From NCBI GenBank assembly GCA_963995505.1, contig OZ023181.1:22750366-22814365 (forward strand): 64,000 bases of DNA. Reading direction: 5' to 3'. This document shows positions 22,810-34,840 of the stretch, piece after piece (position 1 is the first letter of the stretch; the number at the start of each line of letters is the position of its first letter). The stretch is from Hypericum androsaemum. Its lineage: Eukaryota; Streptophyta; Magnoliopsida; Malpighiales; Hypericaceae. Made by a program: the position numbers and the translations under genes. The notes beneath the pieces are model-generated. The model had not been told where the DNA came from. It was given only the letters and a program-made list of their open reading frames with translations, and did not search any database.

Positions 22810-22978
22810 ATGGATTTGGAGCTGAGAATGGCGAGGGAGAAGCTGGACAAGGAGCAGAGGGAAAGGAAGGAGAGGGCGAGGTTGAAGCTACAGAGGGAGA
22901 AGCCCTAAAGCAGCGCGACGCCATCTTAGCCGCCCAGAGAACCCGTAGGCTCCATGCCGTCGAAGCCCAGCTCCAGGT
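22810..22978 (+). pseudogene. Captured fragment of an unidentified coiled-coil protein gene
   Basis: From the ATG at 22810 a charged helix is encoded (MDLELRMAREKLDKEQRE, then RKERARLKLQREK). It runs into TAA after 31 codons. In a neighbouring frame it continues LKQRDAILAAQRTRRL and AVEAQLQ up to a CAG|GTCTCT splice-donor-like site at 22978. The GC-rich, Arg/Glu-rich first-exon look and the intron border suggest a host gene start picked up by the surrounding TIR element. I do not recognise the parent gene. Confidence 0.5.
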
Positions 22979-23672
22979 CTCTCCCTCTTTTTTCTTTTCT
23001 TCCTGCCTGTAATTCGTGATAATGTCGGAGGATAATTCGGCTATAAGGGTTTGTTGGGTTTTTGTCACTTGGAGGAAAATGGGAAATAATAAATATATCG
23101 CTATGTCTGATTTTGTGTTATTGTGGATTGAAAGGTTGAGACTTTGTGGGTTGTTATTGATGGATGTACGTTTAATTAGTGAAGCTGGAGGGGATGGATG
23201 GCGGAGGCCGGGAGATGGAATAGGATAGAGTGGGAGGGAGGAAAGATAATATATATTTTTTGTTTTTTAAATGGGGATATTTGTGTCATTTTAGGTACTT
23301 TTCGTCGGAGAAAAATGCTAGTATCGGGTTTAGAGACTTCAAAGTATAATTTTGCCAAATTGCAGAAATATTTTAATCTATTTCAAAAATACAGAAGTGT
23401 GAGAGATAAATATATTAAATTCTAAAACGCCGAGAATAATTTATCCATTTTAAACCCCCAAAACCTTTCTATTAAGATAGCCAAAGTCCACTAAAAAAAC
23501 CCCAATAAAGAACCCATCAATTCTATTTGGGCCCACAAGAAACAGTATCATTGGAATCCACTGAAAGCTCCTCACTTGTTGAACTGTTGAAGACCGGCCC
23601 AGCATAATCCCAGCAACAAGTGGCCCAGTCAAGACGCGTTTAGCATGAAAATTAGTTAATTATCATTGTTAT

Positions 23673-24771
23673 GTGGTAAAATACTCAGAAGTCCTAAATT
23701 TTTTCATAATATACTTAGAGGTTCAATCTATAGTAAATTAAACCCTAAATTTTTAGAAATTGAACTTGTTATTTCTTCTAACCAATTTATGTCATAGATT
23801 CAAATAAATTATTACCTAAGATTACTAAAATACCTCTATCCCACTTTAAAACTACAAAATCATATTAATCCCACCCCATATTTTTTTTTGGAAACGGTCA
23901 TTTTTTAATTTATAATATATGTCAAAAGGAGACTTCTCGATCTTTCGGCCATTAGTCTCTTCAAAATCTTAGTTCTATATAACCTGTTGGAAAAAACTAC
24001 ACCAGTAAAAGTGTGCCAAAGATAGCACTACAAGGATAAAAATCTTTTGCGACTCAAAGGTTACAAGAAATGTCCAAATTGCCCCCAATATCTTTGCCTA
24101 ATAATAACAACATCAGCCTAATAATAGTATATGTATACATTATGGAAAGCTCCATTTCTGAAACATAAGCATACTAGAAAAAAGTCTATGCTTTGATGTT
24201 TCCGATTGTTTAGTTAATCTCTCATACTTTTTTTCTGTGGGTTTTTCTTCTTTTGATTTCCTGGCATGCTCCAATTGCAATTAGATGTGCTTATGCGCCT
24301 ACATGAACAACGGGAGGTATAGCACCTATGAAAATGATCTTTTCGTTCTTTACCAACTTTCGAGTTCCTCGCATATCAAATGGTGTAATATTTTTGCGGA
24401 TAATTTTGATATGCGTTATTTGATATTTTAGGTATGATATTCTTAGTATCAGTAGTGTAATCATACTTTGTGGATAAATCAGAGGGGTATAATAATTTAC
24501 TTATAAAAAAACATATCGATTTTTTCAATTCAGGATTCACCTTTCGTTCTTTACCAATGTTAGAAAGTGGATTTTGATGAGTTCACCATAAGATTAGTAT
24601 GATTTTAGGATTTTAAAGTGAGTTATGGTTATATTGGTAATTTGAATTTGAGACATAAATCTGTTAGAGGGACTAACGGATTCGATTTATTAAAAGGTAC
24701 AGACTAATTTATTACTTATTAAATCTATTATTACATTATATCGTATCTTAGAGATATCCGAGTATTTACCC
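23673..24771. mobile_element. TIR element (probable MULE) in the BAHD-2 upstream region
   Basis: A 1.1-kb block missing from the matching place upstream of BAHD-1 (TTATTATTGTTATTATTATC near 5745). Its ends are inverted, GTGGTAAAATACTC at left and the complement GAGTATTTACCC at right, and inverted similarity extends about 200 bp inward. TTGTTAT is duplicated at 23666-23672 and 24772-24778. It has no coding capacity. Confidence 0.55.
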
Positions 24772-24778
24772 TTGTTAT

Positions 24779-24946
24779 TATTATCATCAATTTTTGGAGC
24801 TTTCTGTCTGTTCTCACTCTATATATAGCCAATGGTAGAGGAGCTTAATCCAATCTACCTTGATCCTTCATAATTTTTGAAAATTCACAGGAAAAGAAAG
24901 GTACATACACAAGCTAGGGGAATATTAGACAATTAAGGAGATCATA
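24779..24946 (+). promoter_or_regulatory. BAHD-2 core promoter
   Basis: Conserved with BAHD-1 up to the start codon. The TATA box CTATATATAG is at 24819-24828, about 120 bp before the ATG. The TIR element just upstream separates this core from any distal elements. Confidence 0.5.
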
Positions 24947-25516
24947 ATGGAGGTGGAGCTAGTTGCTAAACATTGTATCAAGCCTTCTTCCCCTACGCTC
25001 CACCACCTTAAAACCTACAACCTGACTTTGCTGGATCAGTTAGTACCCGCCGAGCCCACCATGTTGATGCTTGTCTATCCGTTCAGACAGTCCACTGGCA
25101 ACGATCTCGTCTCCGGGAGGAGGACGGTACTTCTTAAACAGTCCTTATCACAAAGACTCACACATTTTTACCCGCTGGCCGGAACCTTAAGAGACCAAGT
25201 CTCCATTGATTGCAACGACGAAGGAGCATGTTACGTAGAGGCCCGAGTCAAGTCTCCTCTGTCTGATCATCTCAACAACCTCGAGCGCGAACCGCTTGTC
25301 CGACACCTTCCGCTCGGGTTGTCTGCTCACAGGATTGTGGCGGGATCCCATGTTACCATGATCCAGCAGACCAACTTTTCTTGTGGTGGGATGGTGATAT
25401 GTGCTGGGGGTTCGTAGCCCGTGGGTTGGATCCTGAGCATTTGTGCCCTAACTTTGATGGAAATGCAGCATTTCGGTCTCACTATGGTCAAATCCTCCCG
25501 AAAGATGTGGGATCCG

Positions 25517-25936
25517 TGTAAAAATAGGTTTGGATCTTTGTTTGGTAGAAATTCTCACTTGTATTAAATGAAATTAACTAACTACATACATAGAATAGCA
25601 AAGAGGTATTTATACAAGGGAACTAGGAAAGAGAAAAATATGTTCAAATCTGCAGATTATAGCCGTTGGACTCCAACGACTATAATCCAGATTTGACCCC
25701 AGATTTGATGGGTTGTACTAGACAGCATTTCCAAGGATTAAAAAAGGAAGAATAAAGAACAACAAGACTAAATATAAACAACTAGTCTAAATCATGATGC
25801 CATAAAGTTCTCCTAGCTTGTTTATCTTAGAAAGATCTTCAAGCTTGAATTAAGAACATCATAATACCAGAGAACAACCTACTGCAGCACCTGCAATACA
25901 TAAGACAAAAGGAATTAGTGATCTAATAATTCAACA
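25517..25936 (-). repeat. 3' LTR of Copia-1
   Basis: 420 bp with TG...CA ends. It matches the other LTR closely but lacks about 73 bp present there (right LTR about 32338-32413) between short GATG repeats. Confidence 0.9.
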
Positions 25937-28900
25937 CTACCCCTCAAATTAGGCTTGTAAAGATTAAACAAACCTAACTTGCTAGAGAGGTAGTTAAATT
26001 GATTAGATGACAGTGCCTTAGTAAAAATATCAACAGTCTGTTCAGAACTGCAGAGATAAGGAGTAGCAATGTCTTTGCTTTGAACTTTTTCTCGGATAAA
26101 GTGACAATCCACTTCGATATGCTTAGTCCTTTCATGAAAAATAGGATTAGCAGTAATATAAATAGCAGATTGGTTATCACAATGCATGATCATGGGACCA
26201 GGTTGCTCAAAGCCTAAAGATTCAACCAATTGCCTAAGCCAAATTAGTTCACTAGCAGTTAGAGCCATAGCCCTATACTCAGCTTCAGCTGAGGACCTAG
26301 CCACCACACTCTATTTTTTACTTTTCCAAGTGACTAGATTACCTCCAACATAAGTGCAAAAACTACTAATGGATCTTCTATCATCTTTAGCCCCAGCCCA
26401 GCTAGCATCAGAATAGGCAGTGATGTTTATATGGCTCTCTTTTCTCATTAGCAGACCTTGACCTGGACTGGTTTTTAGATATTGAAGAATCTTATTAGCA
26501 ATGGCTTGGTGACTGGTTCTAGGGCTATGTATAGCTTGACTAATTAAGCTGACAGTAAAGAAAATTTTATGCTGAGTTATGGTTAAGTATATTAACTTAC
26601 CAACAAGTCTTTGAAACCTTCCAATGTTGCTCAGAGACTGATCTTCAAGGTTAGAAAAAATAGTTCTACATTTAAGTGGAGTGTTCATAAGCTTGCAGTC
26701 AGATTTTAGAGTTTCTTTTAGCAAGTCTAGGACATACTTTCTTTGACATAAGTGAATACCTTTATCAGAATATGCAAACTCAATGCCAAGAAAGTATTTC
26801 AGTTTGCCCAAATCTTTAATATCAAACTTGCATTTCAGAGCTTGTTTCAGTTTAAAAATGCCTTCAAGATAGCTCCCAGTTATAATCAAATCATCAACAT
26901 ACATGCAGACTACAATGATACCTTTTACAGATTTAAGCACAAACAGGGTATAATCAGCAGGGCTTTTTGACGTACGCAAATTTGATAAATAATTTAACGT
27001 ACAAATAGTATAGTGTATAAGTAAGGTTCTTGAACTGAGAGAGATAGAACATGAAAATTAAAACAATCAATCGTATGTAGCCAAATTGAAATAAGTTCGT
27101 AAAGTAAAGAATGATATGAGGTTGCAAGACAATAAGTAAACTAAGAAATATAAATAGACGGTTTGTACTTTAATAAAATAAAAAGAGCACGATACTTTTA
27201 TGGACTACCTATCTATGTCAAGATCATGGTTATTTATGAAGTTCTAACTAGTACCCGGAGTGTTCTAGTGCATCCTCCTAACGCTTTTGCTCATTAGGCC
27301 GATAAAACTAAGCTAGAATAGTTCACGAATACCAACTAACGCTTTCGCTCATTAATTAGATCGTGAACTAAGCTAAACTCAATTATAAAGTTAACTCCTC
27401 GTGGGTTATCCCTTAGTATCAAGATATCTCATTAATACCTAAGAATATGTCAATTGATCCTTTCGTTGAATTTAATACCTTTCGGTCCACTATCATCAAC
27501 TAACATCATAATCTAAGTGATCAAGTTAGATTAAGCATTACGATCATCAATTGACAACTACTACGAAAGATGATCAAACCATAACCCAACATAGATAAGT
27601 AATCACATAATTAAAGCATCGTACTCACAAGAAAAACTACTCACAAGTCATGTTCATACAAGAAAAAAACTTATACAAGAAAATGATAGAAAATAACATT
27701 AAAGAGAGAGATAGAGAAAACTCAAGATGTGGTCAAGAGCTTCCTCATGCATCCTTCTTCAAGCTTCCTTCTAGCATTCCTCCAATGGTGCTCCTTCTTG
27801 GTATTCCTCACAACTCTCAATCTCCAACTATATTCTTCAAAAATTAGATATCCCAAAGAGAGCTATTCCCTCCTCTATTTATAGTGAATGAGATGAGAGC
27901 TTTTTCTTCACTCATTCATCAAAAGAGAAGGTGGATGGATGAATATTCACTCTTTTGAGTTGGAAAGCCTTTCTTTTGAGGTAGAAAGCTCTTTGGAGGT
28001 GGAAAGCTCCACTTTAGAGGTGGAAAGCTCTTCTTTCTAACAATGAACACCAAGGAGAATTATTTATACAAGGCACTCAAGTTTCTAGTCATGTGAAAGA
28101 AAGAAAGGCACTCATGGTCCATAATGGTTCTTGAATTTTCGGCCAAATTCGTCCAGATTTGCTGGCAGAATTAAAGCTCGACTTTAGATGTAATTTTTAT
28201 CCCTTTTGGGCTTGGAATTTGAAGAAGCCCATTAGAGACAAATATGTATCCCAGGATATCTTCTTTCCAGAGCCACTGAGTTTGCCTCCATCGGTATTCG
28301 AATGAGAAAGTTATCTATATTTAAGTCGCAAGAGGTCAAACTCGCCCACATCTTCGAGTGTCCGATCAAGCGTAAATCTTTTAGGCCACTCCGATAGACT
28401 TCAACATGAACCAATGGTGCATCAACATCCTTTCTCTCATCTCACAAGGGCTTCTAGTGATAAACATGAAAGAAACACAATAAAAATTAAGAGGTTACAC
28501 GAAAACAAACATAATACGAAATAAGAGATATTAACATCGAATAACACGTAAACCTATTAGAAATGATAGAAATTCAATACTAAAACATACGCAAACAATG
28601 AATATTTTCACACTCATCACTTTTATGAAAACCAAGACTAATCAACTCTTTACTCAATTTTTGGTACCAAGCTCTAGGGGACTGCTTTAAACCATAGATA
28701 GCTTCCCTTAGTTTACACACTTTATCAGAGTTATGCATTGGGTGACCTTCAGGAACACTCATATAGATTTTCTCCTCAAGATATCCTTGAAGAAATGTAT
28801 TTTTAACATCCATTTGCTGCAAAGGCCAGTCAAAATTGACAGCAGCAAAAATAATGACTCTAATAGTGTTCATTTTAGCAACAGGGGCAAAAATTTCAGT

Positions 28901-31900
28901 GTAATCTATCCCAGAGATTTGAGTGAAATCCCTAGCAACAAGCCTAGCTTTATGCCTGTCTATAGAGCCATCATTTTTGTACTTAATCTTGAAAAACAAC
29001 CTACAACTAACAATATTTTTATTAGGAGGTAGATTAGTTAAAATCCAGGTGTTATTTTTCTCAATAGCAGTTAACTCTTCATGCATTACTTTTTGCCAAA
29101 CTTTGGAATTACAAGCATCATCATAGTTCGTAGGCTCAGAATTGGTCTCTAAGTTACTCAAAAAACTTGAATGATTGCTTGAAATAGTAGTGTAATCAAC
29201 ATGCTTGTCTATAGGATATAGGCTTACTTGATGAGTTCTGTGATCTTCCTGAGCAGAGGTAGATTTCTATTTGTTGGGCCTCTGAGATCTTCTTAGAGGT
29301 GGTCCTGGAGATGTTCTAGTTTCTATCTGCTGCTCAGGGACTCTTGTATCTTCTGGGACTGCTTTTGGTCTTCTCTGATATACCAAAGGTAAGTCAGGAT
29401 ATGATTCTTTTGACCTGCAAGAGTTATCAGGAGATTTGCCTTGGTCTTCATGTTCTCCTTCTGCTTTAGATTTCTCCCCTGCATTGTTAGTGTCTCTATG
29501 CTGCTCTTGATCAGGATAGATGTCTTGATATGACACTCTTATCCTATGGATCTCAGCAGCTTCAATAGGGTGAGTTTCACGAGCAATCTCCCCCTGAAAC
29601 TCATTATCCCAATTGTCAACCAGATTTTGCACATAATAGGGTTGATTTTTCAGAAAAGTAACATCTCTAGAGAGGTATTTCTGCTTAGTTTTAGGATTAT
29701 AGCACTTGTACCCTTTTGTGACAGAAGAAAAACCTAAGAACAAGCATCTCTCAGCTTTAGGATCATATTTGTCACATTTTAGCTTAGGAATAAGCACAAA
29801 CACAACACAACCAAACACTTTAAGATGATCAAGATTCAAAGGCCTATTCAACAGCATTTCTAAGGGCAATTTGAATTTAAGAAGTCTGCTAGGAGTTCTA
29901 TTGATCAAGCATGCAGAAGTTAGCACAGCATCAGACCAATAGCATTTAGGAACATTCATTTGGAATCTAATGGCCCTAGCAACCTCAAGTAAGTATTTTC
30001 TCTCAGCAACTCTATTCTGCTGAGGGGTGTAGGTGCAAGACTTTTGATGTATGATCCCCAGATCTTTTAATTGAGCAGCAAGCAGCAAATACTCAGTCCC
30101 ATTTTAGTCCTTAGGATCTTAATCTTTTTTTCAAATTGATTTTCAATCATTTTTCAAAATTCTTCAAAAATGTTTGGGACTTCAGTTTTAGTTTTAAGTA
30201 AATATACCCAAGTAGCCCTGGAAAATTGGTCAATAAAGGTTATAAAGTACTTAAAACCATCATAAGAGAGGGTAGGAGAAGTCCACAAATCAGAATGTAT
30301 GAGAGCAAAAGGTTCATTGTATTCAGTAGAAGAGTCATTGAGTACATTTCTGCAGGCCTTGGCCGTTTTGCAATTAATACATTTACTTGAAAAAGATTTG
30401 AGTACATGAGAGAAATTTATTCAAAATAACATCAGAGAGATGACCTAATCTCTTATGCCAAGCCTCTGATTCTTCTTGTGTGTAAACACTCAAAGCAAAA
30501 TTCATCTTTCTTTGAGTGGATGCAACCAAAAACTTTTTAGTTCTCTCATCCTCTAGTAAGTAAAGACCATTGCAAACTCTTCCTTTACTAATCATGTTCC
30601 CTATTTTTAAGTCCTGAAACAGAACTTGACCAGGTTAAAAAATAACACAAAAATTGCAAGATTTAGTGAGTTCACTAACTGACATTAATCTTGCAGTTAG
30701 ATTTTTTAAAAATAAAATTTTGAATTTTGTTCCTAAGTTAAGAAAATATTTGTTTCCAATCCCAAGAACTGACAGTTTTGTACCATTAGCAACAGAAATT
30801 TGCTGAGCAGCACAATTATTTTCAATATTATCAAGATCAGATTCATCAAAAGTCATGTGATGGCTAGCTCCTGAATCAATAATCCAGTTCTTAGCACATT
30901 TAGAATTAAGGGCGGAGTAGGTAAAGCCCGAATTCTGACTTGCATCCTGAAGAGACTGGTAAGAGCTCTTTTTTATTTTGATGATTTTGGTTAGAGCCAT
31001 TGCTCATAGCAGAGTTTCTGCTTAGCTGCTGCAGCACTTGTTGATTTTGCTGCAGCATTTGTTGGAGTAGCATTTCCATAGAAGAACCTTCTTCTTTCAC
31101 TTTAGGTTGCTCCTTCTTGGAGAGATTGTTATCAGAGGGAGTAGCAGTGGACATGTTGGCCTGAGCTGCTAATTTTTTAGGTCGGAGATGTAGCACCTAT
31201 CTTTGGTGTGGCCATTCTTTTTGCAGTGTTCACAGTAAAGTCAAGCTCTGTCGAAGTTGCTCTTGCTTTCTTTTCCCTTGAAATTGCCTCGGCTTTGGTT
31301 GGTGAAGCAAGCATTGGCCTCAGTAGCTTCTTCTTTTTCTTTGCTTCCAGGCATTACAATCTTCCTGATTTCCTCTTGTTGAACTCTAGAGCAAATAGAG
31401 TTCAAGGAGGGAAGCTCAGCTCCCATCAAGATTTGATCAACTAAGCCTTCAAAACTAGAACCAAGCATCCCAATAACATTGAAGATCTTGTCTTGCTCAG
31501 CTCTGGCTTGAGTGATAGCCGTATCATTGGTGGGAGCCTATAGATATCCAACTCATCCCATATTTGCTTCATGGGACCCAAAGCCTCAACAAAAGTGGCA
31601 TTCCCTCGCTTATAATCAGCATGTTTCTTCTTTAGCTCATAAATTCTGAAGAATTTTTTTTGATTTTCATACATCTTATGAATGGAATCCCAAAGTTCTT
31701 TTGATGTGTTTGAGAAAGCAAACACACCATAGACTTTAGGCTCAAGAGATGAATAGATCAGCCTAATGATTACTTGATCATTGACTTCCCATTTGAGGTA
31801 CTCATCACTCCCCTTATCAATAGGTGAAGGAACTTTTCTAGGACATAGCCAAGCATGCCCTTGATGTTCAAGGACATCCTTACAGCCTTTGTCCAGACAA

Positions 31901-32042
31901 GGTAATTGAGACCATCTAGGAGAACTGGTGTGAATTTAATGTTGGTGCTAGTTTCACTCTCAAAGGAGACAACTTTTTGGGCAGCAGAAGGATTTGGCAT
32001 TGAAGAGGCTAATTCAGTGGTTGGATTTTGAATTTCTACCAT
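25937..32042 (-). pseudogene. Copia-1 gag-pol polyprotein, degenerate
   Basis: Starts MVEIQNPTTELAS at 32042. Gag runs to about 31240. The zinc knuckle CEHCKKNGHTKDRC is at about 31195-31240 and the protease WIIDSGASHHMT (catalytic DSG) at about 30850-30890. The GAG-pre-integrase motif AWHKRLGHL lies at about 30450 and the integrase core PQQNRVAERKYLLEVAR at about 30020. The reverse transcriptase is split into 29161-28625 (MDVKNTFLQGYLEE, YGLKQSPRAWY) and 26967-26311 (catalytic CMYVDDLIITG), with a solo LTR between. RNase H is 26307-25937 (SSAEAEYRAMA). A TAG interrupts the RNase H entry (WKSKK stop). Frameshifts in gag and integrase are visible. The element must have been autonomous when it inserted, or mobilised in trans. 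Confidence 0.85.
26968..28619 (-). mobile_element. Solo LTR (Gypsy-type family) inside the Copia-1 reverse transcriptase
   Basis: 1652 bp flanked by the 5-bp duplication CTTTT (26963-26967 and 28620-28624). Its ends match LTR ends (TGACGTACGCAAATT on the left, CACACTCATCA on the right on the plus strand). It is a diverged relative of the 1588-bp LTRs at 45055 and 50086, sharing CTTATGGACTACC and AAGTTCTAACTAGTACCCGGAGTGTT-type blocks. No coding or primer-binding sequence is inside. Removing it joins the reverse transcriptase residues HKS and ADYTLF in frame. This is the product of LTR-LTR recombination after a full-length insertion. Confidence 0.88.
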
Positions 32043-32058
32043 TAAGGCTCTGATACCA

Positions 32059-32551
32059 TGTAAAAACAGGTTTGGATCTTTGTTTGGTAAAAATTCTCAC
32101 TTGTATTAAATGAAATCAACTAACTACATACATAGAATAGCAAAGAGGTATTTATACAAGGGAACTAGGAAAGAGAAAAACATGTTCAAATCTGCAGATT
32201 ATAGCCGTTGGACTCCAACGACTATAATCCAGATTTGACTCCAGATTTAATGGCTGTACTAGACACTATTTTTAAGGACTAAAAAAAGGAAGAATAAAGA
32301 ACAACAAGACTAAATATAAACAACTAGTCTAAATCATGATGATCAACATGATCATCATGATTATTCTTCTCCTTGACAGCAGACATCAAGTGCAGCAGAG
32401 TAGAAAGTACCTGGATGTCATAAAGTGCTTCTAACTTGTTCATCTTAGAAAGATCTTCAAACTTGAATTAAGAACATCATACCAGAGAACAACCTACTAC
32501 AGCACCTGCAATGCATAAGACAAAAGAAATTAGTGATCTAATAATTCAACA
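32059..32551 (-). repeat. 5' LTR of Copia-1
   Basis: 493 bp, TG...CA ends, immediately followed by the ATCCG target duplication and the resumed BAHD-2 coding sequence. Confidence 0.9.
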
Positions 32552-34480
32552 ATCCGACATGTCGCAGGGATTAGGCTAGTCTTGTCCAGGAGGTTCATGT
32601 TCGATGTTGCAGTGATCTCCAGGCTCAAGGCACAAGTTGCTAGCCCAAGCTTCGAAAACCCGACTCCGGTCGAGGTTGTTTCGGCCCTTCTCTGGAGGCG
32701 CATAATGGATGCATTCAAAGCAAGGAGATCAGGCGTCCACAGGCCATCAGAGATCATGCATATAGTGAACCTCCATCGAAGGGCCGGCCAGCTTTTCGTG
32801 GATAATTCGCCCGGTAACATCTTCTTCTCCGCGACTTCGGTTTGTACAATCGATGATCCGGATCTGGGCACCTTAGGGATCCAAATCAGGGAAGCCATAG
32901 GCAAGATAGACGGAGAATTCGTCGAGGAAATAACCGGGGGCGAAGCTGTCGCAAGGATATCCGAGAAAGTGAGGAAGAAACAGAACAAACTCTCTAACGG
33001 TCTGGACCACATAACATGTACCAGTATTTGCAATTTGGGGCTATACGACGTCGATTATGGATGGGGAAAGCCCGTAAAAGCTGGGCCGCCGGAATTCGGA
33101 AGAGTCCCGATCGCCTTTCCGTTTAGTAATATCGTTACTCTAACGGATACAAGAACGGGGAAAGGGAAGGAGGCAATGTTGGTACTTGATGAGCAAGACA
33201 TGTTGGAGAATGATCAGGAACTCTTATCATATGCTGTCCTGGATCCCATGCTTGATCTCCAATGTTAAGTCCTCGTTTTGTTGTTTTCATTGTGGTGTGT
33301 ATTTTTGCCCGAAATATGTATTTTATTCGGTCAGTTACTTTTCTGGGATTCACATTGAGAATGTAATTATAACCTTAAAACAAATTCATTATAGAATTAG
33401 GACGCAATCAAATCCGAATGAAAGCAAATTATTTCGACCCAAAAACAAAGGACTATATTGGTTGTAAAAAATGTGAATCTGTATGTCCAACAGATTTTTT
33501 GAGTATTCAAGTTTATTTATGACTTGAAACAATCTGAATTATGTATTTTATTTAGTTGACTAATAAAAGTTTAAATAAGACTGATCTTAAAAACAGTAAA
33601 AACTTGACTTACCAAATTTTTAACATAATTATATTTACTGACTCGAACTTGAGAACTCTTTTTAAGATAAAATAATTACGCGATTTGTTATATTTCATGG
33701 GGCCATACGGACTTGCTGTGCGGCCATACACTAAAAACATAACAAATTTGAAACTTGCCGGCCTGTTTCGGTTAATAATTTTTATATTCTACCATTTGCT
33801 TTTGTTTGTATCCTGAGGCGGCCAACAGAATCACAATATCATAACGAATCGGACAACAGGAATACACCGAACGAGATTTGTGCGTTGAACCCGTAATAAA
33901 ATTTTAGAAAACAATCTACAGGATTTTTGATATTTACACTAATCCACAACCAATATCACCATCATGACACGTTTTATCTCACTTGAGGACTAGTCTCGCG
34001 GTGGAAGTAGGGACGAGGACGCGTAAGATATTGATGGGTATTTATGGACCATCCTCGTGCATTAGTTTTCGATCCTTTGAATGATTTGATTCCTAATAAT
34101 TTTATACATAAATTTTTAGTTTTACATATAAAATTCAAATATATGCAAGACATTTAATTAATTGCACTACATCGAAAAATTAAAAAGATAGACAAAAACA
34201 AAATTTTAGTTTGTTATCTTTTAGTGTCTTATGAGCTAGTTTTGCAATAACATAAATAAATTCATTATGTGAAAATTGCTCATAAAATATTTGGTACATT
34301 AATAAATAATATCAACATTAGAAAAAATGTATTGTTGGCATTTCAAAATAAATCATGTAATTTAAAGTCCGATCAATACAATTTTGCTTGCTTATTAAAA
34401 AAAATCGATGCAATTTTTCAAACGTCATAGGTAAACCGGTGTTTAACTGACTGCAACTTCGTACAAATTCAACCAACCGA

Positions 34481-34840
34481 GATGTAGTTCTCCCAAGATA
34501 TTCCATTCTCTGTAACAACAACAAAGTCCCAACTAGATAATATGTTGGTTCCGACAACAAGCGATGTGCTGTGTAGTTTTTAAACATTATTTTTTTAAGT
34601 CGAAGTGCAAATGAGATTTGTGCGTTGAACAACAATAAAATTTTAGAAAACTATCTATAAGATGTAGTTCTCCCAAGATATTCCATTCTCTGTAACAACA
34701 ACAAAGTCCCAACTAGATAATATGTTGGTTCCGACAACAAGCGATGTGCTGTGTAGTTTTTAAACATTATTTTTTTAAGTCGAAGTGCAAATGAGATTTG
34801 TGCGTTGAACAACAATAAAATTTTAGAAAACTATCTATAG
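34481..34840. repeat. 180-bp tandem duplication
   Basis: 34481-34660 and 34661-34840 are nearly identical head-to-tail copies, both starting GATGTAGTTCTCCCAAGATA and ending in AAAACTATCTATA. The repeat is inside the spacer module upstream of P450-b2 and is single-copy at the equivalent place near 35805. Confidence 0.93.

Larger units (their letters stand above)
22068..23446. mobile_element. TIR DNA transposon with captured gene fragment (Pack-type)
   Basis: Terminal inverted repeats of roughly 170 bp can be aligned by eye: the left end GGATAAATTACTC and TTTGGCAAAATTATA, the right end the complement of GGATAAATTATTC and TTTGGCAAAATTATA. A near-perfect 8-bp direct repeat flanks it (ATTTTAAG 22060-22067, ATTTTAAA 23447-23454). 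No transposase is encoded. The interior holds a TRIM-like retroelement and a host-gene-like fragment near 22810-22978. The superfamily (Mutator or hAT) is uncertain because the flanking repeat is 8 bp while the TIRs are long. Confidence 0.6.
25517..32551 (-). mobile_element. Copia-1, LTR retrotransposon inserted in BAHD-2
   Basis: Minus-strand Copia element bounded by the 5-bp duplication ATCCG (25512-25516 and 32552-32556). LTRs are 25517-25936 and 32059-32551. Inside the 5' LTR (right side) is the Met-tRNA primer site (plus-strand GCTCTGATACCA at 32047-32058). The polypurine tract AATTTGAGGGGTAG (minus) abuts the left LTR. Domain order on the minus strand is gag, zinc knuckle, protease, integrase, reverse transcriptase, RNase H, which is the Copia order. 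Several stops and a solo LTR insertion make it non-autonomous now. Confidence 0.93.
24947..33268 (+). pseudogene. BAHD-2, BAHD acyltransferase, deleted and split by a Copia element
   Basis: The 5' part is 24947-25511 and the 3' part runs from 32557 to 33268 around a 7-kb retrotransposon. Compared with BAHD-1 there is a 55-bp deletion between GGG repeats near 25408. It removes the catalytic HXXXD motif (HMVGDG) and shifts the frame, giving a stop after residue 156. Codon 120 is still CGA (Arg), unlike BAHD-1. A further dozen or so bases are missing around the Copia insertion site. The 3' part is open and keeps DYGWG in place of DFGWG, and it ends CMLDLQC-like (ProMetLeuAspLeuGlnCys). The protein could not catalyse acyl transfer even before the Copia insertion. 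Confidence 0.87.
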
